DNA of 64,000 bases from Massariosphaeria phaeospora (Eukaryota > Ascomycota > Dothideomycetes > Pleosporales), in contig JAADJZ010000020.1 in NCBI GenBank assembly GCA_011032825.1, positions 248,001-312,000 of the forward strand, in the 5' to 3' direction. The notes below the pieces were generated by a model. The model was not told where the DNA came from and did no database searches. It saw nothing but the letters and a program-made list of their open reading frames with translations. Position 1 is the first letter of the stretch, and the number at the start of each line of letters is the position of its first letter. Made by a program: the position numbers and the translations under genes. This document shows positions 24,191 to 33,076 of this stretch, in pieces.

Positions 24191-25228
24191 TCACACCATA
24201 TTCTTCCTCCACGCCCTCGTCGCCAGCGTCTCAATCTCCTTGACCTCGACCGCACCCCTTACCTCGGCGTCTTCCAGCGCCTCCACCACCGCCTCGCCGA
24301 CCGTGTCCGCCCGCAACGGTTTTATGCCACCCGCGCCCATCAGCCACGTCAGGCGGCCGCCCACGGCGCTGTTGACCATGGCCGCGACGCCGCTTACTGC
24401 GGCGATGGGCATGGTGAAGGCGCGCGAGGCGTCGTACAGGAAAGATGCGCGGATGAAGATGGAGCGCATCGCCGGGAAGGAGGTGGAGATTATGGATTCG
24501 GCTTCGCGCTTCGTGGTGATGTAGCGCGCGGGCAGGATGGGCGTGCCGGCTGCGGCGGAGATGTACAGGAAGGTGGGGACGTTTTTGAGCGAGGCTTCTT
24601 TGGCGAGGCTGACGGCTACACGGGGCGTGTTAGTTAGCTATGCCCTCTTGTCATTCTGGTGGCGACCGGGGCCATACCAGTGTCGCGATTCATCACCTCG
24701 TACGTGAGCTGCCCGTCCTTCTCTTGCGGCCGCAGCGCCTCGCCCTCTTTGCGCTCCAGCGGGTTCTGCGTCCCGGCCTTCGTGGCACTGAAGGCGCGCT
24801 GCAAGCCCGCGATCGGCGACTCCTTGCCGGACACGACGCCCTTGTAGTCGGCCTCGAGCAGGATGCCCATGGAGTGGATGACGGCGTCGGCGCTCTCGAG
24901 GTGCTGCGTGTAGGACGCGGGGTTGAGCACGTCGCCTTTCTGCCACGACACGGCGGCTGCCCACGGCGGCGGCGTGGGCGAGGCGGTCACGCTGGCCCAG
25001 TTGGGGTCGCCGGAGCGGCTGGAGGGGTCAATCGGGGCAGCAAGAGGGGCGGGTGCGTGGGTGGAGTGTACGAGATGGAGGTGACGGCCCATCCGCGGTG
25101 GGCGGCGGCTTTGCAGATGCGGCTTCCTGGGGCTGTTAGCTGCGCTCGTTGCCGGGAGCCAGAGGAAGTGTACCGAGGAAGCCGTTGCCTCCGCAGACGA
25201 CGAGCTTCTTCTTGGCTGCCGAAGCCAT
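24191..25228 (-). CDS. COQ11: Atypical SDR/NDUFA9-like NAD(P)-binding protein, COQ11-like
   Basis: Exons 25228-25174, 25126-25072, 25018-24678 and 24615-24191 join in frame to 291 residues. The N-terminus is a Rossmann fold with the glycine signature 'VVCGGNGFLGSRICKAA'. Next come 'GDVLNPASYTQHLESADAVIHSMGILL', typical of the yeast YLR290C/Coq11 family, then 'NRDTAVSLAKEAS', 'FLYISAAAGTP' and 'YITTKREAE' with a Y-x-x-x-K arrangement. Coq11 is a mitochondrial inner-membrane protein associated with the coenzyme Q synthome. The assignment rests on this block pattern from memory. The C-terminal 'IKPLRADTVGEAVVEALED' also fits. No long targeting leader is visible; the start (ccaATGGCTTCG) is well placed. 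It is divergent from YAF9. Confidence 0.75.
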
Positions 25229-25273
25229 TGGAGTGTGTGGGGTGGTGGTGTTTGAGCTATGTGAATGGAAGCG

Positions 25274-25322
25274 TGAGTCTTGAGTCTTGAGTCTTGAGTC
25301 CTGAGTCCTGAGTCTTGAGTCT
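25274..25322 (+). repeat. Seven tandem TGAGTCT/C heptamers in a divergent promoter
   Basis: Seven head-to-tail copies of a 7-bp unit, TGAGTCT (five copies) or TGAGTCC (two copies), lie 46 bp upstream of the COQ11-like start and about 250 bp upstream of the YAF9 start. TGAGTC is the core of a Gcn4/CPC1-type bZIP half-site, so this could be either regulatory or a simple slippage repeat. Confidence 0.9.
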
Positions 25323-25572
25323 TGACATCACTCGGCGGCTCGTAGGGCTGCAAGGGTCGCGCAGTGCCAAAGGTGCCGAGGCTCCGATCGCGACTTTCGA
25401 CTTTCACCTCTGCGTGGGACCGCATGCCCCTCGCCTTCCACGTCGCCCGCCAAACCGAGCTGCTAGCAACAGCATCTGGCTACTCTCTTTCGACACTCAG
25501 CTCGTCGTATTACAGCTCTTTGCAGCCGAATCGCCTCAGCCAGATCCCCCACCAGCGCGAGCGGCGCCCACC

Positions 25573-26513
25573 ATGCCCGCGCCCGCCGCGAACAAGCGCG
25601 TCAAAGTCGGTCCATCCCCCGCCTGTCCCCATGCCGCCCATGCTGACGACGTGTAGAACAGGCGCATATGTCGAAACATAAGTGCGCGCAGCCTGCATCC
25701 CTCTCCCATCGACCCTCACTAACCCCGCCAGTCATCGGATCGGAAGCGTGGGCCCTCCCTCCCATCGGCCACCCCGACCGCCCCAAAGGCGTGCCCGAAG
25801 ACCACACCAAGCGCTGGACCGTCTACGTGCGCCAGCCTGACGGCGACCCCGCCCTCACCACCTGGCTCAACAAAGTCCAGTTCAAAATCTTCAACACGTA
25901 CGAGAACCCGCTGCGGACATGCGAGAGCCCGCCCTTCGAGGTCTCCGAGACCGGCTGGGGCGGCTTCAACATCGACGTGCGGCTGCACTTCCAGCCGCTC
26001 AGCGGCGAGAAGGCCCAGTACCGCCAGCACTTCCTGCAGCTGGAGAAATACGGCAGCGACGAGCAACAGGCCAAGCAGGAAGCCACGGGCTGCGTGCGCG
26101 CCGAGTTCCTCGAGGTCGTGCAGTTCAACGAGCCCACCGAGGCCCTCTACGAAGCCCTGACCGCCGAGGACCAGTGGAACCACCTCGCCGTGCAAGCCAA
26201 AGGCGGCAAGAAAGCCGCCATGATGGCGGTGCGCCCCGACGGGCGCCCTAAGAGAGGCTTCCCGAACGGCGAGCGCAGCGCCCAGCTCCCGGAAAAGGGC
26301 GGCGACGAAATCCCCTTCAGCCAGGACCAGGAGCAGGCCCTGATCGAGTTCCTGAAGAGCAAGATGGCCGTCGTGGACAAGGAGCTGGACGACGAGACCC
26401 GGAAGCGCGAAGAGACGGAGAAGAAGCTGAAGGGCCTGCGGGCCGAGCTGGGGCACGAGGCCGCTCAGCAGGCGGCACAACAAGCGAGCGGGGATCGCAG
26501 CCGGAGGAGGTGA
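25573..26513 (+). CDS. YAF9: YEATS-domain protein Yaf9 (AF9 homologue)
   Basis: Yaf9 reads acylated histone H3 and is a subunit of the NuA4 acetyltransferase and SWR1 remodelling complexes. My model is exons 25573-25605, 25657-25681 and 25732-26513, 279 residues. The YEATS fold is clear: 'IIIGSEAW', 'DHTKRWTVYVR', 'WLNKVQFKIFNTYENPLR', 'ESPPFEVSETGWGGFNIDV', 'LHFQPLSGEKAQ'. The C-terminus is a coiled coil (VVDKELDDETRKREETEKKL), as in Yaf9. The first two exons (33 and 25 nt) are uncertain: the exon-1 donor is GTCGGT and the exon-2 donor GTGCGC, both weak, though the joined start (KRVKNRRICRN) suits the family. A possible fourth exon exists: GTGAGG at 26510, CTGAC, CATAG at 26586, continuing to a stop at 26666-26668 with a lysine/arginine-rich end. 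Confidence 0.88.
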
Positions 26514-26780
26514 GGCCGTGTTGCAGATGGACACGGCAAAATCTACGCGCTTGGTGAATCTGCGCTGACATGTTTTCGTATCATAGCTCGAGGAAGAGGT
26601 CGAAGTCGTGGAAGAAGAGGGAGTCTGAGGCTCCCGACGATACAACCTTCGGGTTACATGGGAAGTAGCTGCAGCAGAAGCGGCACAAGCATTGCGGGTG
26701 TGCGGCGTCTAAAAGCGGGATGGTTCAGGAGCTACGGCGCCCCTAGGCAAATGTAGCCTCTTATCTTTACATTCGCTGTC

Positions 26781-26910
26781 TAAGACATTGCCCTGTGTGC
26801 TGGATACAGCAGGGCTTTGTCAGAATGGTGGGAAACTGCTTACCTAGTGCTAGAATATCCTACACTGTCAAGAGGATCGCTAAAAGAGTCTGTTTTATTG
26901 GCTATTATAT
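26781..26910 (+). repeat. Dispersed repeat, copy R3
   Basis: Carries AGACATTGCC, GCTGGATACAGCAGGGCTTTGT, TACCTAGTGCTAGAATATCC, then ACACTGTCAAGAGGATCGC and GTCTGTTTTATTGGC. The last blocks match R2 closely. Confidence 0.7.
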
Positions 26911-26961
26911 GTTTCTACAGCGCACCTAGACGAACACAGAGTCTTGTCTCTGCGATTTCTA

Positions 26962-27082
26962 TTCTAGACATTACCTGCTATGCTGGATACACGAGGGCTT
27001 TGTTAACGTGATGGGAAAGTAATTACGACTTGCTGAAAGAGTGTATAGTGCCAAGAGGATTGCTACAACTGTCCTGTTTGGA
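26962..27082 (+). repeat. Dispersed repeat, copy R4
   Basis: Same order of blocks as R3, about 180 bp further on and in the same orientation: TCTAGACATTACCTGCTATG, GGATACACGAGGGCTTTGTTAA, then GTGCCAAGAGGATTGC and CTGTCCTGTTT. It is the most diverged copy. Confidence 0.65.
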
Positions 27083-27224
27083 CCCCCTTTCAGCTATCAT
27101 ACAGATCGCTTCGCTATCCACACCCTATTCGGAAGAACCATCCTCTCGACTGCTCGCCACACGCGCTCTCCCAGAAGCTATCGCCGTCTGCATCAACGCG
27201 GGTAGTGCTTCTCCTGCCTCAGTG

Positions 27225-27611
27225 TCAACACGCACGCACTCCCATCACACCACACGCGCTTCCCCACTGCTCACTCTCCCCAAACACAAACACCACATCC
27301 CCCCCCATCAATTCACACTTATCAGGCCCCTTCACCGCTAAGTTCTGCAGCGCCCCCACTACCTCTTCCCCGCGGAGGTCGAGCTGTGCTACACTCTGGC
27401 CCGAGAGCGTCGCATACCCCAGCGAGAGGTCCGGTAGTAGGTGCATGTAGCGGATCTGGGCTGTGCTGTCTCTGGCGTCTTCTTCTGGTGTGGGCATGGC
27501 TGAGGGCGAGGTAGTTTGCAGGGTTGTGACGAATGACCAGCAGCTGTTGATGAAGGCGCGGGTTCTGGGAGAGGCGCGAGGGGGGCGGGCGGGGGAGCGG
27601 ATTGGGTTCAT
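27225..27611 (-). CDS. Small hypothetical protein, possible paralogue of those at 29932 and 31143
   Basis: The start is ATG 27611-27609, the first ATG in a longer frame that is otherwise opened only by GTG; the product is 128 residues. It begins with a basic, proline-rich stretch (NPIRSPARPPRASPRTR) and continues with an ordered-looking half: 'INSCWSFVTTLQ', 'HLLPDLSLGYATLSGQSVA', 'NLAVKGPDKCELMGGDVVFVF'. The last block lines up with 'SCGLGHVVIFDNIMFEF' and 'KLGPGNAAVVDGKVMYTF' in the two small proteins downstream. It ends about 15 residues after that block, so it lacks the C-terminal third they have. A CATAAATAAAC element lies about 220 bp upstream on its strand. Function unknown. Confidence 0.5.
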   Translation of the reverse strand: MNPIRSPARPPRASPRTRAFINSCWSFVTTLQTTSPSAMPTPEEDARDSTAQIRYMHLLPDLSLGYATLSGQSVAQLDLRGEEVVGALQNLAVKGPDKCELMGGDVVFVFGESEQWGSACGVMGVRAC

Positions 27612-28200
27612 TTGGGGGGGTCGATGGTTGGAGTGTGGGTGCAAGATCGTGGGTCGGGTTCGTAGACGGATATCGTGGATGCTGGCTGCGGTGTGGATCC
27701 GGTGCGAACAATAGAGAAACACCTGTGCTCTTAGCTTTGTCGGTGCAAGTTCTCGAACTGTTTTCGGTGCTGTGTTGATTGCAGAGTGGTAGGTAGGTGT
27801 ATGAAGAAGAAGAGCGAGGCCAGGGAACCGTTTATTTATGGATGTAGAGGCTGTGACTGGTTCGGTGTTGTGACGACGCAGACGCAGGCGATGACTATCG
27901 CTCACGGTGAGTCTTCTACTGCAGAAAGAGTTATTGTTGGCGACTCACGCCTGAGTTGGCTCGACTAAGGAGTCGTCAGGTCACGTGGTATGCGTCTTAC
28001 CTAGGTAGGCATATCCATGGAGGTGAGTCCCGTTTCAACAACGAGAGCTTATGTAATAACTAGTCGTCAGTAATGATAGTTGGAGTATCTCATCAGTGTT
28101 TATCCTTCATATCGGCACGATCTTGGAAGGAGATGGTAAGATGTTGCCCCCACGCATGCGGACTGCGCACTGACAACATTGGACGGCGCAACACACGAAG
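27612..28200. other. Intergenic, divergent spacer
   Basis: About 590 bp between two divergent starts. It holds a possible TATA-like element for the minus-strand gene (about 27830-27842). No gene is seen. Confidence 0.45.
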
Positions 28201-29433
28201 ATGCAACCAATGAAGTGCAAGGCTGGTGAGCAGACGCATACTTATCAAGATGATGTCCTCAGCCTTACGAGCAGAGCAGAGCGAACAACCCCGCAGCTCC
28301 TTCCTGTCTCCGGTTTCGACTTCATCAGATTTGCCATGGGCGTCTTCACAAGCGCTGCGCTATTCGACCACTTCTTCCCCCGCGAAGCTGCCACGTACCA
28401 TCGCATCGTCCGCGACCACTGCTCAGCCCAATACGCCGCATACAAAAACGAGCCCATCAGCCGGCAGTCCTGCCAGGGCGTCCTCGAATGCATCCTCGAC
28501 CACACGAGCGAAACCCACAAGGCGCAGCTCGGCACCACCAGCCTGATCCTCGGCCTGACGCCCACCATCCTATCCTGGACCGGCAACGGCGTCTTCGAAA
28601 TGTCGCTGCTGTCCTCGCAGCGGCCGGTGCTGAGCGTGCTGCTTTCGGTCGGCGCGCCCGTCTTCTCGCCCACCAGTTTGTTTCCCCAGTGGCGGCCTGC
28701 CGAGATTCTCGCGGGGCGGCCGCTCGCGTTTAAAACGCCCCAGGCTGTAAAGCGGCATCCGTTCGTGCTGGCGGTCGCTCAGTACGTGTTTGCGGTGGGC
28801 GCTATTGCGAATCTGACACATGTGGCCTACATCATGTCGTACATGTCCGTCACGCTGTCGAGCGGCTGTCAGAACCGGTACTTTGTCTTTCTGTGGATCT
28901 ACGTGGCAGTGTCGGCACATATCTGCGGGTGGTTTGCCGTCCACACGCGCGCGTCGTGGGCCCGGAGCGAGCGGCACATGAGCGTCGACGATGGTAAACG
29001 CCCGGAGCGATCCTTTCTCGCTACCCTCCGCCGGCTTGCTGCGATTGAGATAAGCCCTTGTTTTGCTCGTGAGCCGCACGTGCTGAAGTGGAAAGTGGAG
29101 ACGGGCTTGGGCCTGTTTCTGGTCAACCTCACCACGGTCGTGGTGTTGGGCCATGTGGTCTGGGGCACCATTATACTGGGCTCCACGACTCTGGTGGAGC
29201 CGGTTGATGCTGTCATGCTGATCGGAAGATTCGTTGCATCGACGGTGGTGTGCAAAGCCATCTTGATGTTCGAGCTGGCTGGTATGCGAGAAGTCACGAC
29301 GTTGGAGGAAGAGGCTGTTGTGGTAAGGACATCTTCGCAGGGAGAATCTAGCACGGCGCTGGGAAAGTCTGCAACTGTTGCTTCAGGGAGTGAAATATCT
29401 CCTATGCTTCAGAGGGCGACGCGTACTGTATGA
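28201..29433 (+). CDS. Multi-pass membrane protein, uncharacterised fungal family
   Basis: A single exon of 410 residues. After a soluble N-terminus it has the block 'CQGVLECILDHTSE..KAQLGTTSLILGLTPTILS', which I recall from uncharacterised fungal integral membrane proteins. Hydrophobic segments lie at about 108-125, 145-160, 188-217, 228-250, 303-330 and 338-362, so about six TM helices. The tail (about 370-410) is serine/threonine-rich and cytosolic or luminal. The start is uncertain: 'ATGCAACCAATG' at 28201 opens the longest frame, but a GTGAGC at 28226 could be a donor and the ATG at 28336 is also possible. The plus-strand small protein at 29932 follows. Function unknown. Confidence 0.7.
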   Translation: MQPMKCKAGEQTHTYQDDVLSLTSRAERTTPQLLPVSGFDFIRFAMGVFTSAALFDHFFPREAATYHRIVRDHCSAQYAAYKNEPISRQSCQGVLECILDHTSETHKAQLGTTSLILGLTPTILSWTGNGVFEMSLLSSQRPVLSVLLSVGAPVFSPTSLFPQWRPAEILAGRPLAFKTPQAVKRHPFVLAVAQYVFAVGAIANLTHVAYIMSYMSVTLSSGCQNRYFVFLWIYVAVSAHICGWFAVHTRASWARSERHMSVDDGKRPERSFLATLRRLAAIEISPCFAREPHVLKWKVETGLGLFLVNLTTVVVLGHVVWGTIILGSTTLVEPVDAVMLIGRFVASTVVCKAILMFELAGMREVTTLEEEAVVVRTSSQGESSTALGKSATVASGSEISPMLQRATRTV

Positions 29434-29931
29434 TAGTACAGCTGTCAAAATCTCGAGTCTCTATGGAGAGGTGTCCCGGGAGACGGCGGGTTCTAAGCTG
29501 CATCCGATATCGATTCTTGCTAGAATGAAAAGACCGCGCAGTTTCATTCTGGTCACTGTAACGCGCTCTGGGACCACTTCATATATGATACTTTCAAGCT
29601 TCTCACTTTGAAGAACTGGACCACGATGTGAAGAGCAACTACCAAATCTTGAGGCCTGTATCAGAGGTGAATTGCACATTGAATCCGACCACTGTAAGTT
29701 CCAGTCTTTCTTTCGTGAATCAATTGATCAGTGTAACAATCACCACGCGGTGACTCTGTGAGCCCAGTAGCCAATATAATCTCTTCGTCACTGTTTCGTG
29801 TTCTTCCTCATACAACGATCTTCGCTCAGCACCAAAGATCCAGTACACAATAATACAAGTTCCACCATTTCAGCTAAGATACATCTGTACGTTCTGATGG
29901 ACCGTTCCGTGAGTCAAGGGCTAATTTCTCC
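29434..29931. other. Intergenic, no gene seen
   Basis: 3' region of the membrane protein and promoter of the small acidic protein; CCAATATAATC near 29769-29780 could be its TATA box. Confidence 0.45.
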
Positions 29932-30511
29932 ATGGCAGTGGCATCTCCAGCTCAAGCTATGGACGACATTGAAGATGCCGATGACTTTGAAGATGCCGAT
30001 GACTTTGAAGATGCCGTGGAAGAAATTGAAGAAGCCGTGGAAGACATTGAAGAAGCCGAAGACATCCAAGCCTGCCACGTGCTCCTCACCTCCTTCGAGA
30101 AAGACCTCCCCACGCTCCCCGCCCACCAAATCCCCATCTCAACCAGCTACACGCCCATTATCTCGTACGACTGCATCTCTCTCTGTACAGTAGCCCTAGG
30201 ATCCGGCCCTGTACCCCTTCACTTCCGCGACGCCAACTTCCTGAAGCTGATGCGCAAACTGGCGAGCTGTGGCCTCGGACATGTGGTCATCTTCGACAAC
30301 ATCATGTTCGAGTTCTCGAACAGTGAGTAAACGAATATATGGCTTGCTTGAATTGAGAATATGACACTGATTGGTTTCCTTTTTGCTAGGGTACGATTCC
30401 AGTGTGCCGGATGATGAGTTGGAGATACTGGGGTATAAGGGGAATCGCGTGATGTTCTTGTGCCCGGATATATATTACAACAAGGCAGATGCGGTCAGAG
30501 CGGCGGAGTAG
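29932..30511 (+). CDS. Small acidic protein, possible paralogue of the 31143 gene
   Basis: Exons 29932-30322 and 30390-30511 (intron GTGAGT..TTGCTAG) give 170 residues. Residues about 10-45 are an acidic run built on short repeats (DDFEDA, EEIEEAVED). The rest is a compact domain: 'CHVLLTSFEKDL', 'ISYDCISLCTVALG', 'LMRKLASCGLGHVVIFDNIMFEF', and, after the intron, 'DDELEILGYKGNRVMFL' and 'KADAVRAAE'. The same order of motifs is found in the 31143 product (see findings). No signal peptide or TM segment. Function unknown. Confidence 0.6.
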
Positions 30512-30811
30512 CCCATGACGGATGGAGGACCGAGACGGGACTGCGCGAGGAGTAGAGGGCTACTACTAATGCTGCTTGTTTGTTTCCTTTGTTGTTTATG
30601 CATAGGTATGTGCTTTGTTTTGTAGGTGTTTATATATACATATCGATAGGCGCTTCTTGCACGCCGTAAGACTTTTTACAAGATCAGAGGGCTGTGTGAC
30701 TTATTCGATGAATTTTCTCGTTAAGATCAGCCGGACAAACTAGGTATTTTCAGGTAGATTTATTTGTCCGGATGGCCTTTAACCCAGAGCATCATTGCTA
30801 GACAATAGCCC

Positions 30812-30940
30812 TTCCTAGACGTTACCTAGTATACTAGATACAATAGAGCTTTGTAAAGATAGAGGTAGCCTATTACGTATAGCTGAAAACTCATACACTG
30901 TCAAGAGGATCGCCTGAAGTCTGTCTTTATTAGCAATGAA
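30812..30940 (+). repeat. Dispersed repeat, copy R2
   Basis: The best-kept plus-strand copy: TAGACGTTACCTAGTATA, GATACAATAGAGCTTTGTAA, AACTCATACACTGTCAAGAG, GATCGCCTGAAGTCTGTC. It lies between two of the small related genes. Confidence 0.75.
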
Positions 30941-31091
30941 TTGGAGGCATTAAAGACTTTCGCGAGAAGAGTGATCGAACAAGCGCAGAGTATGAATCCA
31001 AAGCACTACAACTCCGTGAATAGCACAGAATCCCTTCACGCGCTTCCGCATAAAAGCACGTGAACTGTTCTACATGCCTACATAACCCGCT

Positions 31092-31099
31092 TATAAAAG
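31092..31099 (+). promoter_or_regulatory. TATA box (TATAAAAG)
   Basis: A consensus TATAAAAG 44 bp upstream of the ATG at 31143, the expected place for a core promoter with a short leader. Confidence 0.6.
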
Positions 31100-31142
31100 C
31101 CACGAACCAACACACAACAGCAAATATCAAATATCACGCACT

Positions 31143-31670
31143 ATGTCCTCCTCCAGGACCAACACTCTCCACAGCTGCGCCGCTATCCTCGAGTTCTACA
31201 GCGGCTGGTGCAGCACCTCAGAGCACACCGAGCACATCACCTCTCAAACCATGGTGATTCCGTTCCTGCACGAAAACGTGTGTCTCCTACGCAAAGGGCT
31301 TGCTGAGCAGGCCACGCCAATCCACCCAGATAGTCTCGAAACGCGGGAAGCCCTGCGAATATTGGCGAAGTTGGGGCCTGGCAATGCCGCGGTCGTGGAC
31401 GGGAAGGTTATGTATACGTTTGTGGTGTTGGATAGCGAAGGCGAGTTTGCTGAGGATGTGTTTGCGGGGTTTGGAAAGTTCGATGTATGCGAGGGGGTGA
31501 AGTTTGTTTGTGCGGTGGAGGCGCTTGAGCGGTTCGCATCTGATCAACATTGCAGCCAGCATTTAGGACACCTTGTCTACAGCCCGACGATCGAGAACCC
31601 ACCTCCCTACACATGCTACAACCCTGGCCAGCTAAATGCCCCCGGTCTGAACTACCAACAACTGTCGTAG
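31143..31670 (+). CDS. Small hypothetical protein (175 residues), possible paralogue of the 29932 gene
   Basis: A single exon starting at ATG 31143 behind a TATAAAAG box. Motif order follows the 29932 product: 'CAAILEFYSGW', 'MVIPFLHENVCLLRKGLAEQ', 'ILAKLGPGNAAVVDGKVMYTF', 'FAEDVFAGFGKFDVCEGVKF' and 'EALERFASD'. It lacks the acidic repeat and adds a proline/asparagine-rich tail of about 40 residues (ENPPPYTCYNPGQ). No signal peptide or TM segment is visible. A spliced alternative for the tail cannot be excluded. Function unknown. Confidence 0.6.
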   Translation: MSSSRTNTLHSCAAILEFYSGWCSTSEHTEHITSQTMVIPFLHENVCLLRKGLAEQATPIHPDSLETREALRILAKLGPGNAAVVDGKVMYTFVVLDSEGEFAEDVFAGFGKFDVCEGVKFVCAVEALERFASDQHCSQHLGHLVYSPTIENPPPYTCYNPGQLNAPGLNYQQLS

Positions 31671-32105
31671 CGATGAGAGTGCCAGAATCCAAGCCTTCAA
31701 GGACAGGTGTCGAGACTTTGTCCATTACCTGACAAGCTGGGCGCCGCAAGACTTGTTAGCGATCCTATTGATTGTGTAGGGAGTTCTAGCACTTTGTACG
31801 TATTTTAATACTATTTTAACGCGCCTTATTGTATGTAGCAAAAATAGTACTATCTCAGACAAAAAGTTATAAAGATACAATGCTCTATTCGCCTAGGTGC
31901 GCTATAGTACGCAAGCTCTTCTGCTTTCAGACGCCTCACATCCGTAATACTTGTGCCTCTTCTGCTGCAGCTGACAACCTTCGTGTTGGAATATACGATT
32001 CAAAGAGATCACGTGCGTGTGGGGACTGCCCTTACCTAACTCTGCCATCCTTCCGCCCCAACCAGTCATCCGCCCGCGGACATATACGGTACCACCCCCT
32101 TCCAT
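31671..32105. other. Intergenic, no gene seen
   Basis: AT-rich start (about 31795-31880), then ordinary sequence at the 3' end of the convergent secreted-protein gene. No coding signal. Confidence 0.45.
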
Positions 32106-32838
32106 CTACCCAGCCTCACACTTCACACTCCTCACAACATCTTCATGCTTCCCGCCCGTCCTCAACATACCGCCCCCATTCAAATACTTCAAATGCGCAT
32201 TCGACGTATTGGACACCCAATTGTACGCTTTGGCATCGCAGTGCGGATTTCTGTTCTCGTCAGCCTCGTTCAAAGCCAAAGCCATGACAGTTCTCCATTG
32301 ACGCATATGCGAGTATAATCAATGAGACAAATCACCCAACTTACACGTAGAAACGGCACCGTGTCCCATGCGACATGCGATACGACGACATCTGCTTGTC
32401 CAACCCCGGCGGAAGCTCAATACACGTGCCCACGCTGACGAACGGCTGACATTTGCGCATGGCGGCGTCGGCGCACATGTCGATGCGGCCGATGGGGCCG
32501 GCCGCCCAGCGGTCTTCGGGCTTGACCAGCACGCTGCCGCGTTTCTTGTTGTCTTCAAGGGCGCTGTTGGGTACGGAAGACTGCCTAGCGGAAGGCTGGT
32601 CTGTGGAAGGCTGGTCTGTGGATGGGTGTCTGCGCCTGAAGGCTTTGGTGGTGGGGCGCGGACCTGGCGGTTGGGAGCGCGGTTCTTCGTGGATGATGGC
32701 GGGAGCGGGGGTGGGCTGCTGCCAGGGGAAGCAGGTGTGGTGGGAGGCGGCGGCGTCGTAGGCGCAGGCGAGGGAACGAGGCGCGGGAGCGGCGTGAGCA
32801 GTGGAGAGGAAAAAGATGAGGAAAGTTTGTAGATGCAT
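32106..32838 (-). CDS. Secreted cysteine-rich protein
   Basis: Exons 32838-32345 and 32292-32106 (intron GTAAGT..TGGAG, 52 nt) give 226 residues. The start ATG 32838 opens a clear signal peptide, 'MHLQTFLIFFLSTAHAAPA', with likely cleavage after AHA or APA. The mature chain has eight cysteines, which would allow four disulfides: two close to the N-terminus, four in a central domain (ADRIDMCADA-type spacing, RKCQPF, GTCIEL, TRCRF) and two after the intron. A linker of about 70 residues is rich in P, S, T, Q and D and includes 'FRRRHP', a possible Kex2 site. I recognise no enzyme family. Small size, secretion and paired Cys make it effector-like, but that is only an inference. Confidence 0.7.
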
Positions 32839-33076
32839 GGTTGAGAAGATCTGATCTGCGCGAGTGTTAAGCCCAGAGCGAGAAGTGAGAAAGAAGAAAG
32901 TTAAAGGGAAAAAGGAAGAAAGAAACCTGGGTACGGGGAATAAATATACATAGATTGTACAAGTCCGCGTCATAAAGATGCCGTGAAGGCAATCATGACC
33001 TAGTGAAGAACGATTACCACCCAACGTTGCACGTAACCACAAATATCACCATATAGACACTCCCCAACCCCTCCCT

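Larger units (their letters stand above)
26514..27224. other. Intergenic, two repeat copies (R3, R4) side by side
   Basis: Beyond the possible alternative last exon of YAF9, this stretch holds two directly repeated copies of the dispersed element, R3 and R4. No gene is seen. Confidence 0.5.
30512..31142. other. Intergenic, contains repeat copy R2 and a TATA box
   Basis: 3' region of the acidic-protein gene, repeat copy R2 at about 30812-30940, then the promoter of the 31143 gene. No gene is seen. Confidence 0.5.

Noticed and set aside
24020..24637. 205-codon ORF on the plus strand
   Set aside because: Antisense of the COQ11-like gene. The spliced minus-strand reading has clear SDR motifs.
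25719..26645. 308-codon ORF on the minus strand
   Set aside because: Antisense shadow of YAF9. The YEATS reading is unambiguous.
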